DNA of 64,000 bases from Streptomyces natalensis ATCC 27448 (GCF_000935125.1 NZ_JRKI01000029.1:1-64000); one strand, 5' to 3'. Numbered from the stretch's first letter, positions 52,280-61,306 are shown. Program-made: numbers and translations. Notes: generated by a model from the letters alone, not told the origin.

Positions 52280-52421
52280 CACCGTGACGGTCGAACGCCT
52301 TGGCCCCGACCCGGCTGCCGATCGGGCTCATGGCCGCGCCCGAGTCGGCATGTCCGGTGGCGCCGGCGCACCCTGCAACGGCGAGCACCGCGGCGGCTCC
52401 CAGCACGGCCAGCTGTGACAT
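52280..52421 (-). pseudogene. Lipoprotein N-terminal fragment
   Basis: ATG 52421 starts MSQLAVLGAAAVLAVAGCAGA, a short lipoprotein signal with lipobox LAVAGC, then an Ala/Gly/Ser linker. After about 45 residues it merges in frame with the leader of the thioesterase-like gene, so it is either a 5' relic or an unusual fused start. Confidence 0.35.
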
Positions 52422-52460
52422 ACCGGGGGTCAGGCATACCGGGGTCTGGAGGAGGTGGCG

Positions 52461-52628
52461 ATGCGGGTTCTGGTGGTCGAGGACGAGCCCAGGATGCGCG
52501 AACTGCCGCGGCGGGCGCTGACCGAAGACGGCTACGCCGTGGACGTCGTCACCGATGGTCCGCAGGCCCTCGGGGGGCATCGAGTCCTGCGGGCGGTGGT
52601 GTCGCGCCGGACGCGCAAGCGTTTCTGA
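52461..52628 (+). pseudogene. Response regulator N-terminal fragment
   Basis: GGAGGAGGT lies 4 nt before ATG 52461, which starts MRVLVVEDEPRMRELPRRAL and TEDGYAVDVVTDGPQAL. After 45 residues, before the phosphoacceptor Asp, the match ends and the frame stops at 52628. No kinase partner is present. Confidence 0.7.
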
Positions 52629-52718
52629 TGATCGCGTTGCCCGAGTACGGCAAGGACGAACGACCTCCGGCTGACGGTACGATCCCCTTTCCCGCTTGAT
52701 CGCGGCTGGAAGAGACTG

Positions 52719-53243
52719 ATGTCCTTCGTATTTCATGGGGAACGGCGGGGAAGACCAGCGATGACCACAATGAGAACCGGCACCGTCCAGGGGGCGGACG
52801 GACCGCCGCCGCCCCCGCCGAGAGTCGGCCGGAACCGGCTGGTGGGTGCGGCACTGATCGTTCTGTCCCTGGCCGCCGCACTGACCTGCTACACCGTCTT
52901 CACCACCTGGCTGCCCACCGATCGCACCCTGTACCGGGAGTACAAAGCGGCCGAGGCGTGCCCCACCCTGACGGCGATACCCAGGTCTGAGGACTGCCTG
53001 CGGAAGGTCGCCTTCACCGTCGAGAGCACCCGGAACACCCCCAAGGACATACGAGCGACCCTGCTCGGCCCGGAGCCCTTCCCCAGGAGGGTCGTGCGCT
53101 TCGGCGACTCGGAGCCGGTGCTGAGCGGGCTTCAGCGGGGGGCCCGGGTCACCGGTACCGTGTGGCGCGGTGTCGTCGTGGTGGTCGCCGAGGGGGCGTA
53201 CGCCAGAATTCCTCCGACGCGCCTCGCGACGAACCCCAGATGA
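52719..53243 (+). CDS. Single-pass membrane protein with extracytoplasmic domain
   Basis: A 174-residue protein, or 160 residues from ATG 52761. A proline-rich cytoplasmic start (GPPPPPPRVGRN) is followed by one helix (LVGAALIVLSLAAALTCYTVF) and an outer domain with two cysteines (EACPTLTAIP, EDCLRKVAF), as in several streptomycete membrane proteins of unknown function. Its TGA overlaps the ATG of the next gene, so the two are coupled and probably form a complex. Confidence 0.6.
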   Translation: MSFVFHGERRGRPAMTTMRTGTVQGADGPPPPPPRVGRNRLVGAALIVLSLAAALTCYTVFTTWLPTDRTLYREYKAAEACPTLTAIPRSEDCLRKVAFTVESTRNTPKDIRATLLGPEPFPRRVVRFGDSEPVLSGLQRGARVTGTVWRGVVVVVAEGAYARIPPTRLATNPR

Positions 53244-53521
53244 CAGCCGCCATCGGCACGTTCGCGGGGCTGCTGGCGGCGTTTGCGCTGATGTTCGGTG
53301 TGATGCGTCTGGTCAGGCCGCGCGACCCCGGACTCTTCACTTGGCGCCCGTACGGCAAGTGGCTGCTCATCGTTGCGGGGGCCGCATGCGCCGCCGTGGG
53401 CCTGATCGCCGTGTGGACGGGCCTCCCGTGGCCGGTCGTGCCCGCAGTGTGCGGGGCGGTCGTCGCAGGTACGGCGTGGTTCCTCCACCGAGACCTGCGG
53501 CTCGGACGGGTCGGCCGGTAG
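53240..53521 (+). CDS. Small three-helix membrane protein
   Basis: A 93-residue protein with three hydrophobic helices (TAAIGTFAGLLAAFALMFGVM, LLIVAGAACAAVGLIAVWTGL, VVPAVCGAVVAGTAWFL) and a basic tail. The ATG overlaps the previous stop (ATGA). Function unknown. Confidence 0.6.
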   Translation: MTAAIGTFAGLLAAFALMFGVMRLVRPRDPGLFTWRPYGKWLLIVAGAACAAVGLIAVWTGLPWPVVPAVCGAVVAGTAWFLHRDLRLGRVGR

Positions 53522-53699
53522 AACGGGCATGACAATTGCGAACAACGGGAGTTCGCTCCAGTCTTCTTGTGTATCGCAAAAGTACCGCGCCGGGGTTGAC
53601 CAGGGCTGGCGGCAAAGCGCCCTCCTGGCTTGATTGCGCAGGGCAGGGCAGGGCACGGATCTCGGTGAGCGGGCCTGCAAGAGTCTGGACGGACCAGCG

Positions 53700-53868
53700 G
53701 GGTGAGCGCCGTCCTGTCGTACGCCTCTGCGACCCCGCCACGGAGATCGTCAACGGCACCTACTACGACCGCGACCAGCGCGTGGAGCCCGCCCCCGTCG
53801 CGACCGAGGAGCGCACGCTCAAGTGCCTCACCAAACTCGCCGGCCAGCTGGTCGGGCAGCATGCCTGA
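53700..53868 (+). pseudogene. Short-chain dehydrogenase C-terminal fragment
   Basis: VRLCDPATEIVNGTYYDRDQR and VEPAPVATEERTLKCLTKLAG, QLVGQHA resemble the last 45 residues of the Rossmann-fold SDRs (NGxYYDR...P). Nothing upstream matches. Confidence 0.5.
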
Positions 53869-53888
53869 GGACCACCGTTTCGCCGAGG

Positions 53889-53920
53889 GCAGGGGCAGGG
53901 GCAGGGGCAGGGGCAGCTGA
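53889..53920 (+). repeat. Hexanucleotide repeat (GGGGCA)n
   Basis: About five GGGGCA units, followed 50 bp later by CTCGGC triplet-doublets at 53971-53990. This is simple-sequence DNA in a non-coding gap. Confidence 0.75.
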
Positions 53921-54219
53921 GAATCGCCAGCCGAGGCCGTGCAACGCCCCGCGCCAGTTCTCCGGCGCCTCGGCCTCGGCCTCGGCTGCCGTCGCCGGGC
54001 CGACGGTCGCCGAACCCGCAACGGTTGGGCGCAGCGCACAGGGGGCCTGTTGCTGGCACTACCTCACGGCACTCGTACGCCCCATGGGCGGAGTGCAGGT
54101 CCGGACGAGCGGCTCAAATCCGCATCCAGCGCACCCACCGGTCCAGTGACCCGCTCTCCGCCGTCTGACAGCCCTGGCTGCGCCTCGGCACCGGCGTCAA
54201 ACCGGCACAGGGCGGTACC

Positions 54220-54717
54220 GTGGCGGGCATGGGGAACGTGTTCCATGGAGGGACCCGCAGTCTGTCCATGTCCAACGGAGGCACGTCGGTCTTTGTCGAG
54301 GTGCTCATGCTGGCGGTTACCGACCTCGCCGGCAGACCGTGGGACTATCGCTTCGCCACCCTGCTGACATTGCAGGACCAGAGCATCATGGGGCGCGGGG
54401 CAGTCGGGTTCGACTTGGAAGACATCGACTGGGGCCGGTCCCGGCAGCAGCAAGCCGAAGCGAAGGACTTCGTGCTGCGCGTGATCGACCTCGCTTTGCG
54501 TCGGCACCGGTGGGACGAACTGCGTTACGACCCGCCGTTCGCCCAGGACTATCTTCACGAGTTCCGGGACATGGTCGATGCCTTCGATCCGGCGATTGCC
54601 GAGCGCCACAGCGGTACGTTCCCGAGTGCCGACGAAGCCGCCTCGGCCTCGTGCGTGCGGCACCGAGTACTGAGCTCACTGCCGCACTGGGAAGGCTGCG
54701 TCTTCTGCAACACTTGA
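54220..54717 (+). CDS. Hypothetical cytoplasmic protein
   Basis: A 165-residue protein (GTG 54220; ATG 54229 is three codons later): GGTRSLSMSNGGTSVFVEVLM, DLAGRPWDYRFATLLTLQDQS, FVLRVIDLALRRHRWDELRYD, DYLHEFRDMVDAFDPAIAE, ending HWEGCVFCNT. The composition and codon bias are those of a real gene. I recognise no family; the helical, acidic layout resembles small immunity-type or contact-inhibition proteins, but no toxin is adjacent. Confidence 0.6.
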   Translation: MAGMGNVFHGGTRSLSMSNGGTSVFVEVLMLAVTDLAGRPWDYRFATLLTLQDQSIMGRGAVGFDLEDIDWGRSRQQQAEAKDFVLRVIDLALRRHRWDELRYDPPFAQDYLHEFRDMVDAFDPAIAERHSGTFPSADEAASASCVRHRVLSSLPHWEGCVFCNT

Positions 54718-54958
54718 TTCCGCCACGTCAGGGCCGGTCACCACGGCATGGGCAGTGCGCTGATGGTCAACGAGCCCGGCGCGCCGGCCCTCGACTACCA
54801 TCAACTGATCTTGAACGCGGCAGCCCATCTGGCTCACCCAGGCCCAACAGCATGGGCCTCCCGGCCGGCGTTCTACGACTTCACCGGCACCACAGCCCAG
54901 CGGCACCGCACCGAGCCGCGGGTCTCAACTCCCCCTTCACATAAGGGAGTTCAGATAT

Positions 54959-54994
54959 GCCGACGGGGCCCGCGCGCTCGCGGGCCCCGTCGGC
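54959..54994 (-). terminator. Terminator of the S53 protease gene
   Basis: GCCGACGGGGCCCGCG and CGCGGGCCCCGTCGGC form a perfect 16-bp stem around CGCT, just after the protease stop. The 240 bp to its left (54718-54958) contain no gene I can identify. Confidence 0.85.
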
Positions 54995-55006
54995 GTGGGC
55001 AAGTCG

Positions 55007-56362
55007 TCAGTGGCGCCCGGAGAACGCCTTCGCGAGGCGGGCGGCGTCCAGGGTGCCCCAGCCGGAGGCCAGGTCGTAGCCCTTGGTGGCACGGTAACCC
55101 TTCACGCCGTGGGCCGAGTTGTCGCCGCGGGTGACGTCGACGACCCCGTTGCCCGCCGCGTTCCTGGCGCCCAGCTCGTAGAGCTTCTCGTTCAGGTTCC
55201 CCAGCCGCTTGCCGGCGGCTTGGTCGGCCAGAGCCACGATGCCCGCGAACATCGGGGTGGCCTGGCTGGTGCCGCCGGTAACCTCCCAACCCGTGGCGCT
55301 CGGGTCGTAGCTGCTGTAGACCCAGGCACCGCCCGCCGGGTCGGCGCTCATACTGATGTCGGGCAGACCGCGGTGGGCGCCGGTGACGTTCTTGACACCG
55401 TCCTGGTAGCCCGGGCGCCCGAAGACCCGCGAGACGCCGCCGCCCGCGTCACTCCACACCTCGTCCGCCTTCAGCCGCTTGCCCTGGTCGTCCAGGTGCA
55501 GGCGGGTGCCGCCGACGGCGGTGACCAGTGGGTCGGAGGCGGGCCAGCCGACCTCGCGGTGGGCGTAGGTGTGCTTGCCGTCCAGCTTGTAGTCGGTCGC
55601 GCCGTCGTCGCCGCTGGCGCCCAGAACGGTGATCTTCGCGGCGGCAGCGGCCTTGAGCCCGTAACGCAGGTTCTTCAGCAGGTGGTAGTCGCCGGACTTC
55701 TTGGCCTGCTCGGCGAAGCTGTCCTCGCTCGCGCCGAGGCTGAAGCTGACGATGTCCGCACTGCCCTTGGCCGCGAGGTCCTTGACCGCGTCCATCATCT
55801 CGGGCAGGCCTTGGGAGCCCTCGGTCTCCGAGACACCCGTCTCGATCAGCTTGATCTTCGCGCCGGGCGCCATGGCGTGCGCGTACTCGACGTCGAGCGT
55901 GGTCTCGCCGGCCCAGCCGGTCATGTCGTGGTTCTTGGGATCGAACGGCGGGACCTTGCCCCACTTCTGCACGTCGACCTTGGTGGCCGGCAGGCCGTAC
56001 TGCTTGTCGAACACGTCCAGGTCGTGCTGGATCGTCGGGGAACCGAAGGCGTCCACGATCGCGATCGTTTTGCCGCGCCCGTCGATCTTCTTGTCAAGGA
56101 GCGGGCCGGTGTTGTACGCGGCCTGGTACTGCGTGGGGCCGTAGCAGTCCGCGCCGAACTGCTTGCGGCACTCGGAAGTGGGCAGCGGCTGCTTCCGGGA
56201 CGTCGTGAGGACGTGCCCCGCCGACGCCGGCTTCGGCACCACCGAGTGGGCCGACGCGGTGCCGGACGAGCCGGCGACCGCCAGAACGGGGGCGGTGACG
56301 GCGAGTGCGGCGGCGGTGGCGAGGGCTATGCGGCGCGGACGGCGCGCGGGCGTCGTGGGCAT
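55007..56362 (-). CDS. Secreted S53 (sedolisin) serine-carboxyl protease
   Basis: A 451-residue exported pre-pro-protease. The signal peptide (MPTTPARRPRRIALATAAALA) ends after ASA. The catalytic domain has the sedolisin Glu/Asp pair E153 and D157 in TGWAGETTLDVEYAHAMAPGA (four residues apart as required), the oxyanion Asp in VLGASGDDGATDYK and the nucleophile S366 in VTGGTSQATPMFAGIVAL. The end (KGYDLASGWGTLDAARLAKAF) carries the calcium-binding segment. Such proteases work outside the cell at acid pH. There is almost no pro-domain, as in the short bacterial subgroup. AGGGGA precedes ATG 56362. It stands alone with its own terminator. Confidence 0.92.
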   Translation of the reverse strand: MPTTPARRPRRIALATAAALAVTAPVLAVAGSSGTASAHSVVPKPASAGHVLTTSRKQPLPTSECRKQFGADCYGPTQYQAAYNTGPLLDKKIDGRGKTIAIVDAFGSPTIQHDLDVFDKQYGLPATKVDVQKWGKVPPFDPKNHDMTGWAGETTLDVEYAHAMAPGAKIKLIETGVSETEGSQGLPEMMDAVKDLAAKGSADIVSFSLGASEDSFAEQAKKSGDYHLLKNLRYGLKAAAAAKITVLGASGDDGATDYKLDGKHTYAHREVGWPASDPLVTAVGGTRLHLDDQGKRLKADEVWSDAGGGVSRVFGRPGYQDGVKNVTGAHRGLPDISMSADPAGGAWVYSSYDPSATGWEVTGGTSQATPMFAGIVALADQAAGKRLGNLNEKLYELGARNAAGNGVVDVTRGDNSAHGVKGYRATKGYDLASGWGTLDAARLAKAFSGRH

Positions 56363-56924
56363 ACGGGATTCCCCTTGAGGCGAGCGAGGCCGCGCGCAGG
56401 GCGCGACCGGATCGGCGAAGCGGCTGGTCACACCGCTGCGGTCGGCCTGGAACCGGATCCGTCACGCAGATTCCGAAGGCCGGAATTCCGCCCATCCTCG
56501 AGCACCTGGGGCGGGTTCGCGATGTGTTCTTCTTCACGCAACGCGCCGCTCACGCCCGCCGTCTTCCGTCTTGATGCGCTGGTTTGATGCGCTGGATGGG
56601 AGGAGGCCAGGAAGGCGCTCCAGAACCGTCCGGAGAGCTCCGATCCGAGCAGCCGACAACTGCCCTTGTGACCAGGGGCAGTTCACCGCCCCCCGCGCAT
56701 CCCCAGCCTTCGTCAAGCTCGCCTTCTCGCACATGCCGGAGAACGGCTCACTCGACACAAGCGTGCTCCGTACCCACACGTGCGGGGGCGCATGTTGCGA
56801 ATGACGACCCGCTCCGCCGGAGAGACACCCGACGACAGTTCGCGGACGACCGCGGTCTTGCCCAGCCTCCCACCCGGACATCCCCATGGACGAGTCAACC
56901 GCGCCGAGGGCGCCGCCCACCCCA

Positions 56925-57477
56925 CCAGCTCGGACGTCCGCACGTTCTGCCCGGATTCGTAGCGATGCGTCCCTGTACGGGCCACGGCCTGAAGCGCTGG
57001 CTGGACAGCGAGATGGGCCGGATGATCCGGCTGCGCACCCAGCAGAGCCAGATCTACCGGACGCTGGGCCGCATGTGCGACGCCGGCTGGGTCGACTTCA
57101 CCGTCGAACGCAACGAAGGCCGCCCGGACTCGAAGGTCTACCGCGTCACGGAAGCGGGCGAGGAAGTGCTGCGAGCCCGTCTCGTCGAGCCGTAGACACC
57201 CTCGCCGGAGTTCGGTGACCCCGAGTTCCTGATCCGCTACACCTTCGCGATCTTCCTGGGCAAGAAGGAGCAGATCCGCCTGGTGCGTGCCGAGTTGGCG
57301 GCCCGGCGTGCCCAGGCAGAGCGGTTCCACACCCGCGAGGTTCGCGAAGAGCCGTGGCTGCCGAGCGTGAACCGTGCCCGGATGGCACAGATCCTCGACC
57401 ACGTCCACGACTACAAGGGCCGCACTCTGGACGCGCATGTGCGGTGGCTCGAAGAGGTCCTAGCGGAACTGACCTAG
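56925..57477 (+). pseudogene. PadR-like regulator broken by an in-frame TAG
   Basis: One frame encodes GFVAMRPCTGHGLKRWLDSEM, RTQQSQIYRTLGRMCDAGWVD, GRPDSKVYRVTEAGEEVLRAR (a PadR winged helix), then TAG at 57193-57195 and, in the same frame, SPEFGDPEFLIRYTFAIFLGK, RAELAARRAQAERFHTREV and LDHVHDYKGRTLDAHVRWLEE (the PadR C-terminal helices). The usual first 10-15 residues are also degenerate and no start codon is well placed. The 380 bp before it carry only a weak hairpin at 56655-56681. Confidence 0.7.
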
Positions 57478-58148
57478 CCCTTCACGAGGTGAGCCGTCCG
57501 CGGTTTGATCAAAAGAGAGAAGTGCTCCTGACCTGAGGCTGGGCAAGTGCGACACGTTGGCGACCGTCCGCTCGTGATAGCCGTGTACCCGCGCCGCCTC
57601 AGCGCCGCGCCGCAGGCACGCCACCGGCACCTCGGGCATCTGTGCCCGCACCGGATCAGCTTGCTCTCGTCCGTCACGTCCGCGATGACCTTCGGTGACA
57701 ACCCTCAAAACTCCAGGCACACAAGCTCACTGGTGTGATCCACAACTCATCGCGACATGGCGCAACGATCCGACACCACCGACCCCTCGACAGAGCCGTC
57801 GGCTGCACAGACCCGCAGAAGCAAGGGATCCGGCGAGTGAGGAGCATCGGTGTGACGTCAAGTTAGACCTCCGCGTTCAAGAAGTGAATATCCCGGACTT
57901 GTTGACACCTGGAAGCAAGTGCTGGCTTTATAAGTGCAGCGCCGAGGAACGCGGACGCTCCTCGGCGCCAACGGGCCGGTCTTTGGCCCTAGTTGCTCGC
58001 TTCAGACCACGAAGTGCCAACTGCCTGTCGCTTTCACCGGAAGGGGCGTCCTTGTCTACGGCTAGACGGGAGTGCCCCCCAGACTCTCTTCCTTGAACTT
58101 CAACGGCCTGGATACGTCGGATCGAGTTCAAGTATCGAAAGGACCACC
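57478..58148. other. Non-coding region with the leader of the GH12 gene
   Basis: 57478-57900 shows nothing I can name. 57902-57968 holds the promoter and a hairpin described separately. From there to 58148 is a roughly 200-nt untranslated leader. Confidence 0.4.
57902..57968 (+). promoter_or_regulatory. Promoter and leader hairpin of the GH12 gene
   Basis: TTGACA (57902-57907) and CTTTAT (57926-57931) are 18 bp apart. Immediately downstream GCGCCGAGGA and TCCTCGGCGC form a perfect 10-bp stem with a 10-nt loop (57939-57968), so the transcript would start with, or just before, a stable hairpin. No CebR-type operator (TGGGAGCGCTCCCA) was seen here. Confidence 0.6.
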
Positions 58149-58988
58149 GTGAAAAGCTTCCTCAGCCGACCGCGGCACAGGGGCGGGGTGTTAACGGCCC
58201 TGCTGGCTGCCGCACTGCTGTGCTTGTCGTGGCTGGTGGTGACGCCGTCGGCGTCAGCCGGTACCACCACCATCTGTGACAAGTCCGGCAGCACGACGGT
58301 GCCGGGCGGAAAGTACATCGTCCAGAACAACGAGTGGGGCGACTCGATCCCGCAGTGCATCGACGTCTCCGACAACGGCTTCAACGTCACCACCGGCGAC
58401 CACAACCTGGCGGGCCATGGCGCGCCGGCGGCCTATCCGTCGATCTACGCAGGCTGCCACTGGGGCAGATGCTCCACCGGCAACGGCCTCCCGCAGCAGG
58501 TGTCCTCCTTCACCGACCCGCAGTCCAGCGTGAACTTCACCACTCCCAACAGCGGCCAGTGGGACGCCTCCTACGACATCTGGTTCGACACCAACCCCAA
58601 CCCCACGGGCCAGAACAACGGTGAAGAGCTGATGATCTGGGCCAACCACGCCGGGCCACCGCAGCCGTTCGGCTCGAAAGTCGGCACCGTCCGGCTGGAA
58701 GGCGCCAACTGGGACGTGTGGTACGCCCGACAGGGCAGCAGCCCCGCCTGGAACACCGTCTCCTACGTCCGCCAGCAGCCCACCAACGCGACCACGGTGC
58801 ACATCAAGGACTTCACCGACGACTCGATCGCACGCAACTACCTGCAGCCCTCCTGGTACATGACCAGCGTGCAGTTCGGCTTCGAGCCATGGGTCGGCGG
58901 CCCCGGCCTGGCCGTGAACTCCTTCTCCTACACCCCCAACGGCGACGGTACATCCGCCGCGCACACGGGACAGGCAAGCGGGCACTGA
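58149..58988 (+). CDS. Secreted GH12 endoglucanase/xyloglucanase
   Basis: A 279-residue exported cellulase. AAAGGA precedes GTG 58149; the signal peptide ends after SASA. The GH12 jelly roll has TTTICDKSGSTTVPGGKYIVQ, NNEWGDSIPQCID, YDIWFDTNPNP, EELMIWANHAGPPQPFGSKVG (nucleophile Glu in ELMIWANH), WDVWYARQGS, WNTVSYVRQQP, YMTSVQFGFEPWVGGPGLAVN (acid/base Glu in FGFEPW). It hydrolyses beta-1,4-glucans. The frame ends just before an abolished CBM13 domain, so the enzyme may have lost its binding module. Confidence 0.9.
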   Translation: MKSFLSRPRHRGGVLTALLAAALLCLSWLVVTPSASAGTTTICDKSGSTTVPGGKYIVQNNEWGDSIPQCIDVSDNGFNVTTGDHNLAGHGAPAAYPSIYAGCHWGRCSTGNGLPQQVSSFTDPQSSVNFTTPNSGQWDASYDIWFDTNPNPTGQNNGEELMIWANHAGPPQPFGSKVGTVRLEGANWDVWYARQGSSPAWNTVSYVRQQPTNATTVHIKDFTDDSIARNYLQPSWYMTSVQFGFEPWVGGPGLAVNSFSYTPNGDGTSAAHTGQASGH

Positions 58989-59205
58989 CTGGACATCAGC
59001 GGCTCCGGCACGACCGACGGCACACCCGTCCAACTGCCGGGCCGCTACGGCGGCCGGAACCAGAATTGGACGTCGCCAACAACACGGTCACTAACCCGCA
59101 GTCGGGCAAGTGCCTGGACGCCGGTTGGTCCGGCAACGGTGCCTGTTCCAGATCTGGGACTGCTATGGCAGCGGAGCCCAGCCCAGCCAGGTCCGGTCGC
59201 TGAAG
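58989..59205 (+). pseudogene. CBM13 (ricin-B) tail of the GH12 gene, frameshifted
   Basis: Three frames in succession carry LDISGSGTTDGTPVQLPGRYG, GRNQNWT, then VANNTVTNPQSGKCLDAGWSG, NG, then FQIWDCYGSGAQPSQVRSLK and a stop at 59205. These are the repeats of a CBM13 trefoil. The GH12 stop codon and at least two frameshifts disconnect them from the enzyme. Confidence 0.7.
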
Positions 59206-59323
59206 TAGCACCGAATGGGCACTCAATGGAGCCCTCCAGCACAGCCGGGCCCCACACCTGGCGCTGCGGCGCGGCGCGGGTGGCCACCGACAGGCCCACC
59301 GGGTCGGATCACGAGGAGGAAAC

Positions 59324-60013
59324 ATGTACGAGGACAACACCCCAGCCAACCCGATCAACCGCAGGAGCTTCATCGCGCGGGCCGGCGCCCTGGCACTGGT
59401 CACAGGGACAGCCGCGATAATGCTGCCCGAAATCGCCGACGGCGCCACGGCCATCACCACGAATCAAACCGGCACCAACAACGGCTACTACTATTCGTTC
59501 TGGACCAATGGCGGCGGATCGGTCTCCATGACCTTGGGGTCCGGCGGTAATTACCACACCTCATGGTCCAACTGCGGGAACTTCACTGCGGGTACAGGAT
59601 GGAGCACTGGCGGACGCATGAGTGTGAACTACTCAGGCAGCTTCAGTCCGTCCGGTAACGCATACCTGTCTCTCTACGGGTGGACGACAAACCCACTCGT
59701 GGAATATTACATCGTTGACAACTGGGGCACTTATAGGCCCACGGGAACCTACAAGGGCACAGTCACCAGTGACGGCGGTACGTACGACATCTACGAGACG
59801 ACTCAAATCAACCAGCCCTCCATCCAAGGAACGGCAACGTTCAATCAGTACTGGAGTGTCCGGCAGACGCAAAGGACCGGTGGAACTATAACTACCGGCA
59901 ACCACTTTGACGCATGGGCCGGCCATGGAATGAACCTGGGCGGTTTCAATTACATGATGCTCTCAACAGAGGGATATCAAAGCAGCGGGAGCTCCAACAT
60001 AACGGTGAACTGA
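59324..60013 (+). CDS. Secreted GH11 endo-beta-1,4-xylanase
   Basis: A 229-residue xylanase. GAGGAGG precedes ATG 59324. A Tat-type signal (NRRSFIARAGALALVTGTAA) covers residues 12-42. The GH11 beta-jelly roll is complete: TNNGYYYSFWTNGGGSVSMTL, NYHTSWSNCGNFTAGTGW, YLSLYGWTTNPLVEYYIVDNW (nucleophile Glu in PLVEYYI), GTYDIYETTQINQPSIQG, FNQYWSVRQTQRTGG and MMLSTEGYQSSGSS (acid/base Glu). No binding module follows. With the GH12 gene 118-335 bp upstream it forms a small plant-cell-wall-degrading pair. Confidence 0.95.
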   Translation: MYEDNTPANPINRRSFIARAGALALVTGTAAIMLPEIADGATAITTNQTGTNNGYYYSFWTNGGGSVSMTLGSGGNYHTSWSNCGNFTAGTGWSTGGRMSVNYSGSFSPSGNAYLSLYGWTTNPLVEYYIVDNWGTYRPTGTYKGTVTSDGGTYDIYETTQINQPSIQGTATFNQYWSVRQTQRTGGTITTGNHFDAWAGHGMNLGGFNYMMLSTEGYQSSGSSNITVN

Positions 60014-60062
60014 CTCCCCTCCGGCTGCCGCAGCGGCAGCCGCACCGCGACGCGCTGCCGCG

Positions 60063-60248
60063 GGAAGACAAGGAAGACGAGTTGGAAGACGAGCTGGAAG
60101 ACGACCTGGTCGACTACGGCCCCGCGGTCTCCGCTGAGGATGCGGAGTGGACAGCTGGGGCATTGGTGCGGGTGACAGCTGTCTTCCTGGATGTCCTCTT
60201 GGATGCCCTCTTGGATGCCCTCTTGGATGCCCTCTTGGATGCCCTCTT
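60063..60248 (+). repeat. Two adjacent 12-bp tandem arrays
   Basis: GGAAGACGAGYT-type units lie at 60063-60110, and five GGATGYCCTCTT units at 60189-60248. The second is perfect in four of its five units. The rest of 60014-60420 shows no gene, although a plus-strand frame stays open through it. Confidence 0.85.
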
Positions 60249-60420
60249 GAGCGAGGTGCTTCAGGATGCGTGTGCGCTGGGCCAGGAGGAGACGTCGTCG
60301 GGTGGCTCGGGTTCGTCCGCGAGGCGGTCGTGTGCGGCATCACGGGTGGATGATGCCGATGCCGTGCTGCGGGACGCATGCCGGGCTGTCCAGGGTGCGT
60401 CCCGTAAGCGGTCGGCGGGA

Positions 60421-61290
60421 TCAGATGCGGTCGGCGGCGATCAGCAGGTACTGGAAGCTGCCGTTCTTGTACGCGGTCAGGAACGTGTCCTCGATACCGG
60501 TGACCAGGGAGGACTTGGCGCGCAGCTCCCAGTACGGGATGGTCGCCGCGGTGAGGTCCACCACGCTGATCGGCACGAGCCGGTTGTTCGCCATCTCCTT
60601 GAAATAGGCGGAACGGGGGTGGATATCGCAGATGTAGTGGGCGTTGATCGTCGAGACCTCGCGGGAGGGCAGCCCGTAGGTGTCGTTGTAGCAACCGGTG
60701 ATGGTGACGTACCGGCCGCCGCGTGCCAGGAGGCGGGCGTATTCGGCGAACAGCAGCGACAGGTCGACGTACATCGTGGACTCGTTGTTCCAGATGCCGC
60801 GGAACGAGCCGGTCTCGAAGCCGGTGTCGAGCATGTTCTTGAGGCGGAAGCGCACCTTGTCGTCCACGCCGTGCTTCTTGGCCTGCTCGTTGGCGAAGGC
60901 CACCTGGGTCTTGGAGATGGAGATCCCGTCGACGTGGCAGCCGAAGCGCTTGTTGGCGACCAGGCTGCCGCCGCCCCGGCCGCATCCGGAGTCCAGGAGA
61001 CGGTCGTCGGCGGCGACGGCGCCGAGGTGGTCGGCGAGGAAGTCGGCCTGGGCGCACTCCAGGCGGTGCAGTTCGGCGATGATGCGCTCGTCGCGCGTGT
61101 CCTCGGGCCCGTCCAGGACCGACCAGTCGGCGTCGCCGATGCCGTAGTGGTGATGGTAGAAGCCGTCGACCTCTCCCAGACGGAGGTTGACGGGGTTCTT
61201 CTCGTGGTTCCAGTAGTCGGCCACCGACTCCTGGTAGGGACTGATGGTCGGGGCCGGGGCCGCGCTGACGCGGGGCGCTGTGGTGGTCAT
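60421..61290 (-). CDS. Geranyl diphosphate 2-C-methyltransferase
   Basis: A 289-residue SAM methyltransferase that turns GPP into 2-methyl-GPP, the first step of 2-methylisoborneol synthesis. It carries YWNHEKNPVNLRLGEVDGFYH, HYGIGDADWSVLD, motif I RLLDSGCGRGGGSLVANKRFG, ISISKTQVAFANEQAKKHGV and WNNESTMYVDLSLLFAEYARL, all near-identical to characterised streptomycete enzymes. It lies 16 bp after the MIB synthase gene in the same orientation, as in other 2-MIB operons. Confidence 0.95.
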   Translation of the reverse strand: MTTTAPRVSAAPAPTISPYQESVADYWNHEKNPVNLRLGEVDGFYHHHYGIGDADWSVLDGPEDTRDERIIAELHRLECAQADFLADHLGAVAADDRLLDSGCGRGGGSLVANKRFGCHVDGISISKTQVAFANEQAKKHGVDDKVRFRLKNMLDTGFETGSFRGIWNNESTMYVDLSLLFAEYARLLARGGRYVTITGCYNDTYGLPSREVSTINAHYICDIHPRSAYFKEMANNRLVPISVVDLTAATIPYWELRAKSSLVTGIEDTFLTAYKNGSFQYLLIAADRI

Positions 61291-61306
61291 GCGGTTGCCT
61301 TGTCTC

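Noticed and set aside
57902..59323. CebR-type operator expected near cellulase and xylanase genes
   Set aside because: No TGGGAGCGCTCCCA-like sequence was found in either upstream region.
60063..60248. Tandem repeats as a possible CRISPR array
   Set aside because: Units are 12 bp without unique spacers and no cas genes are present.
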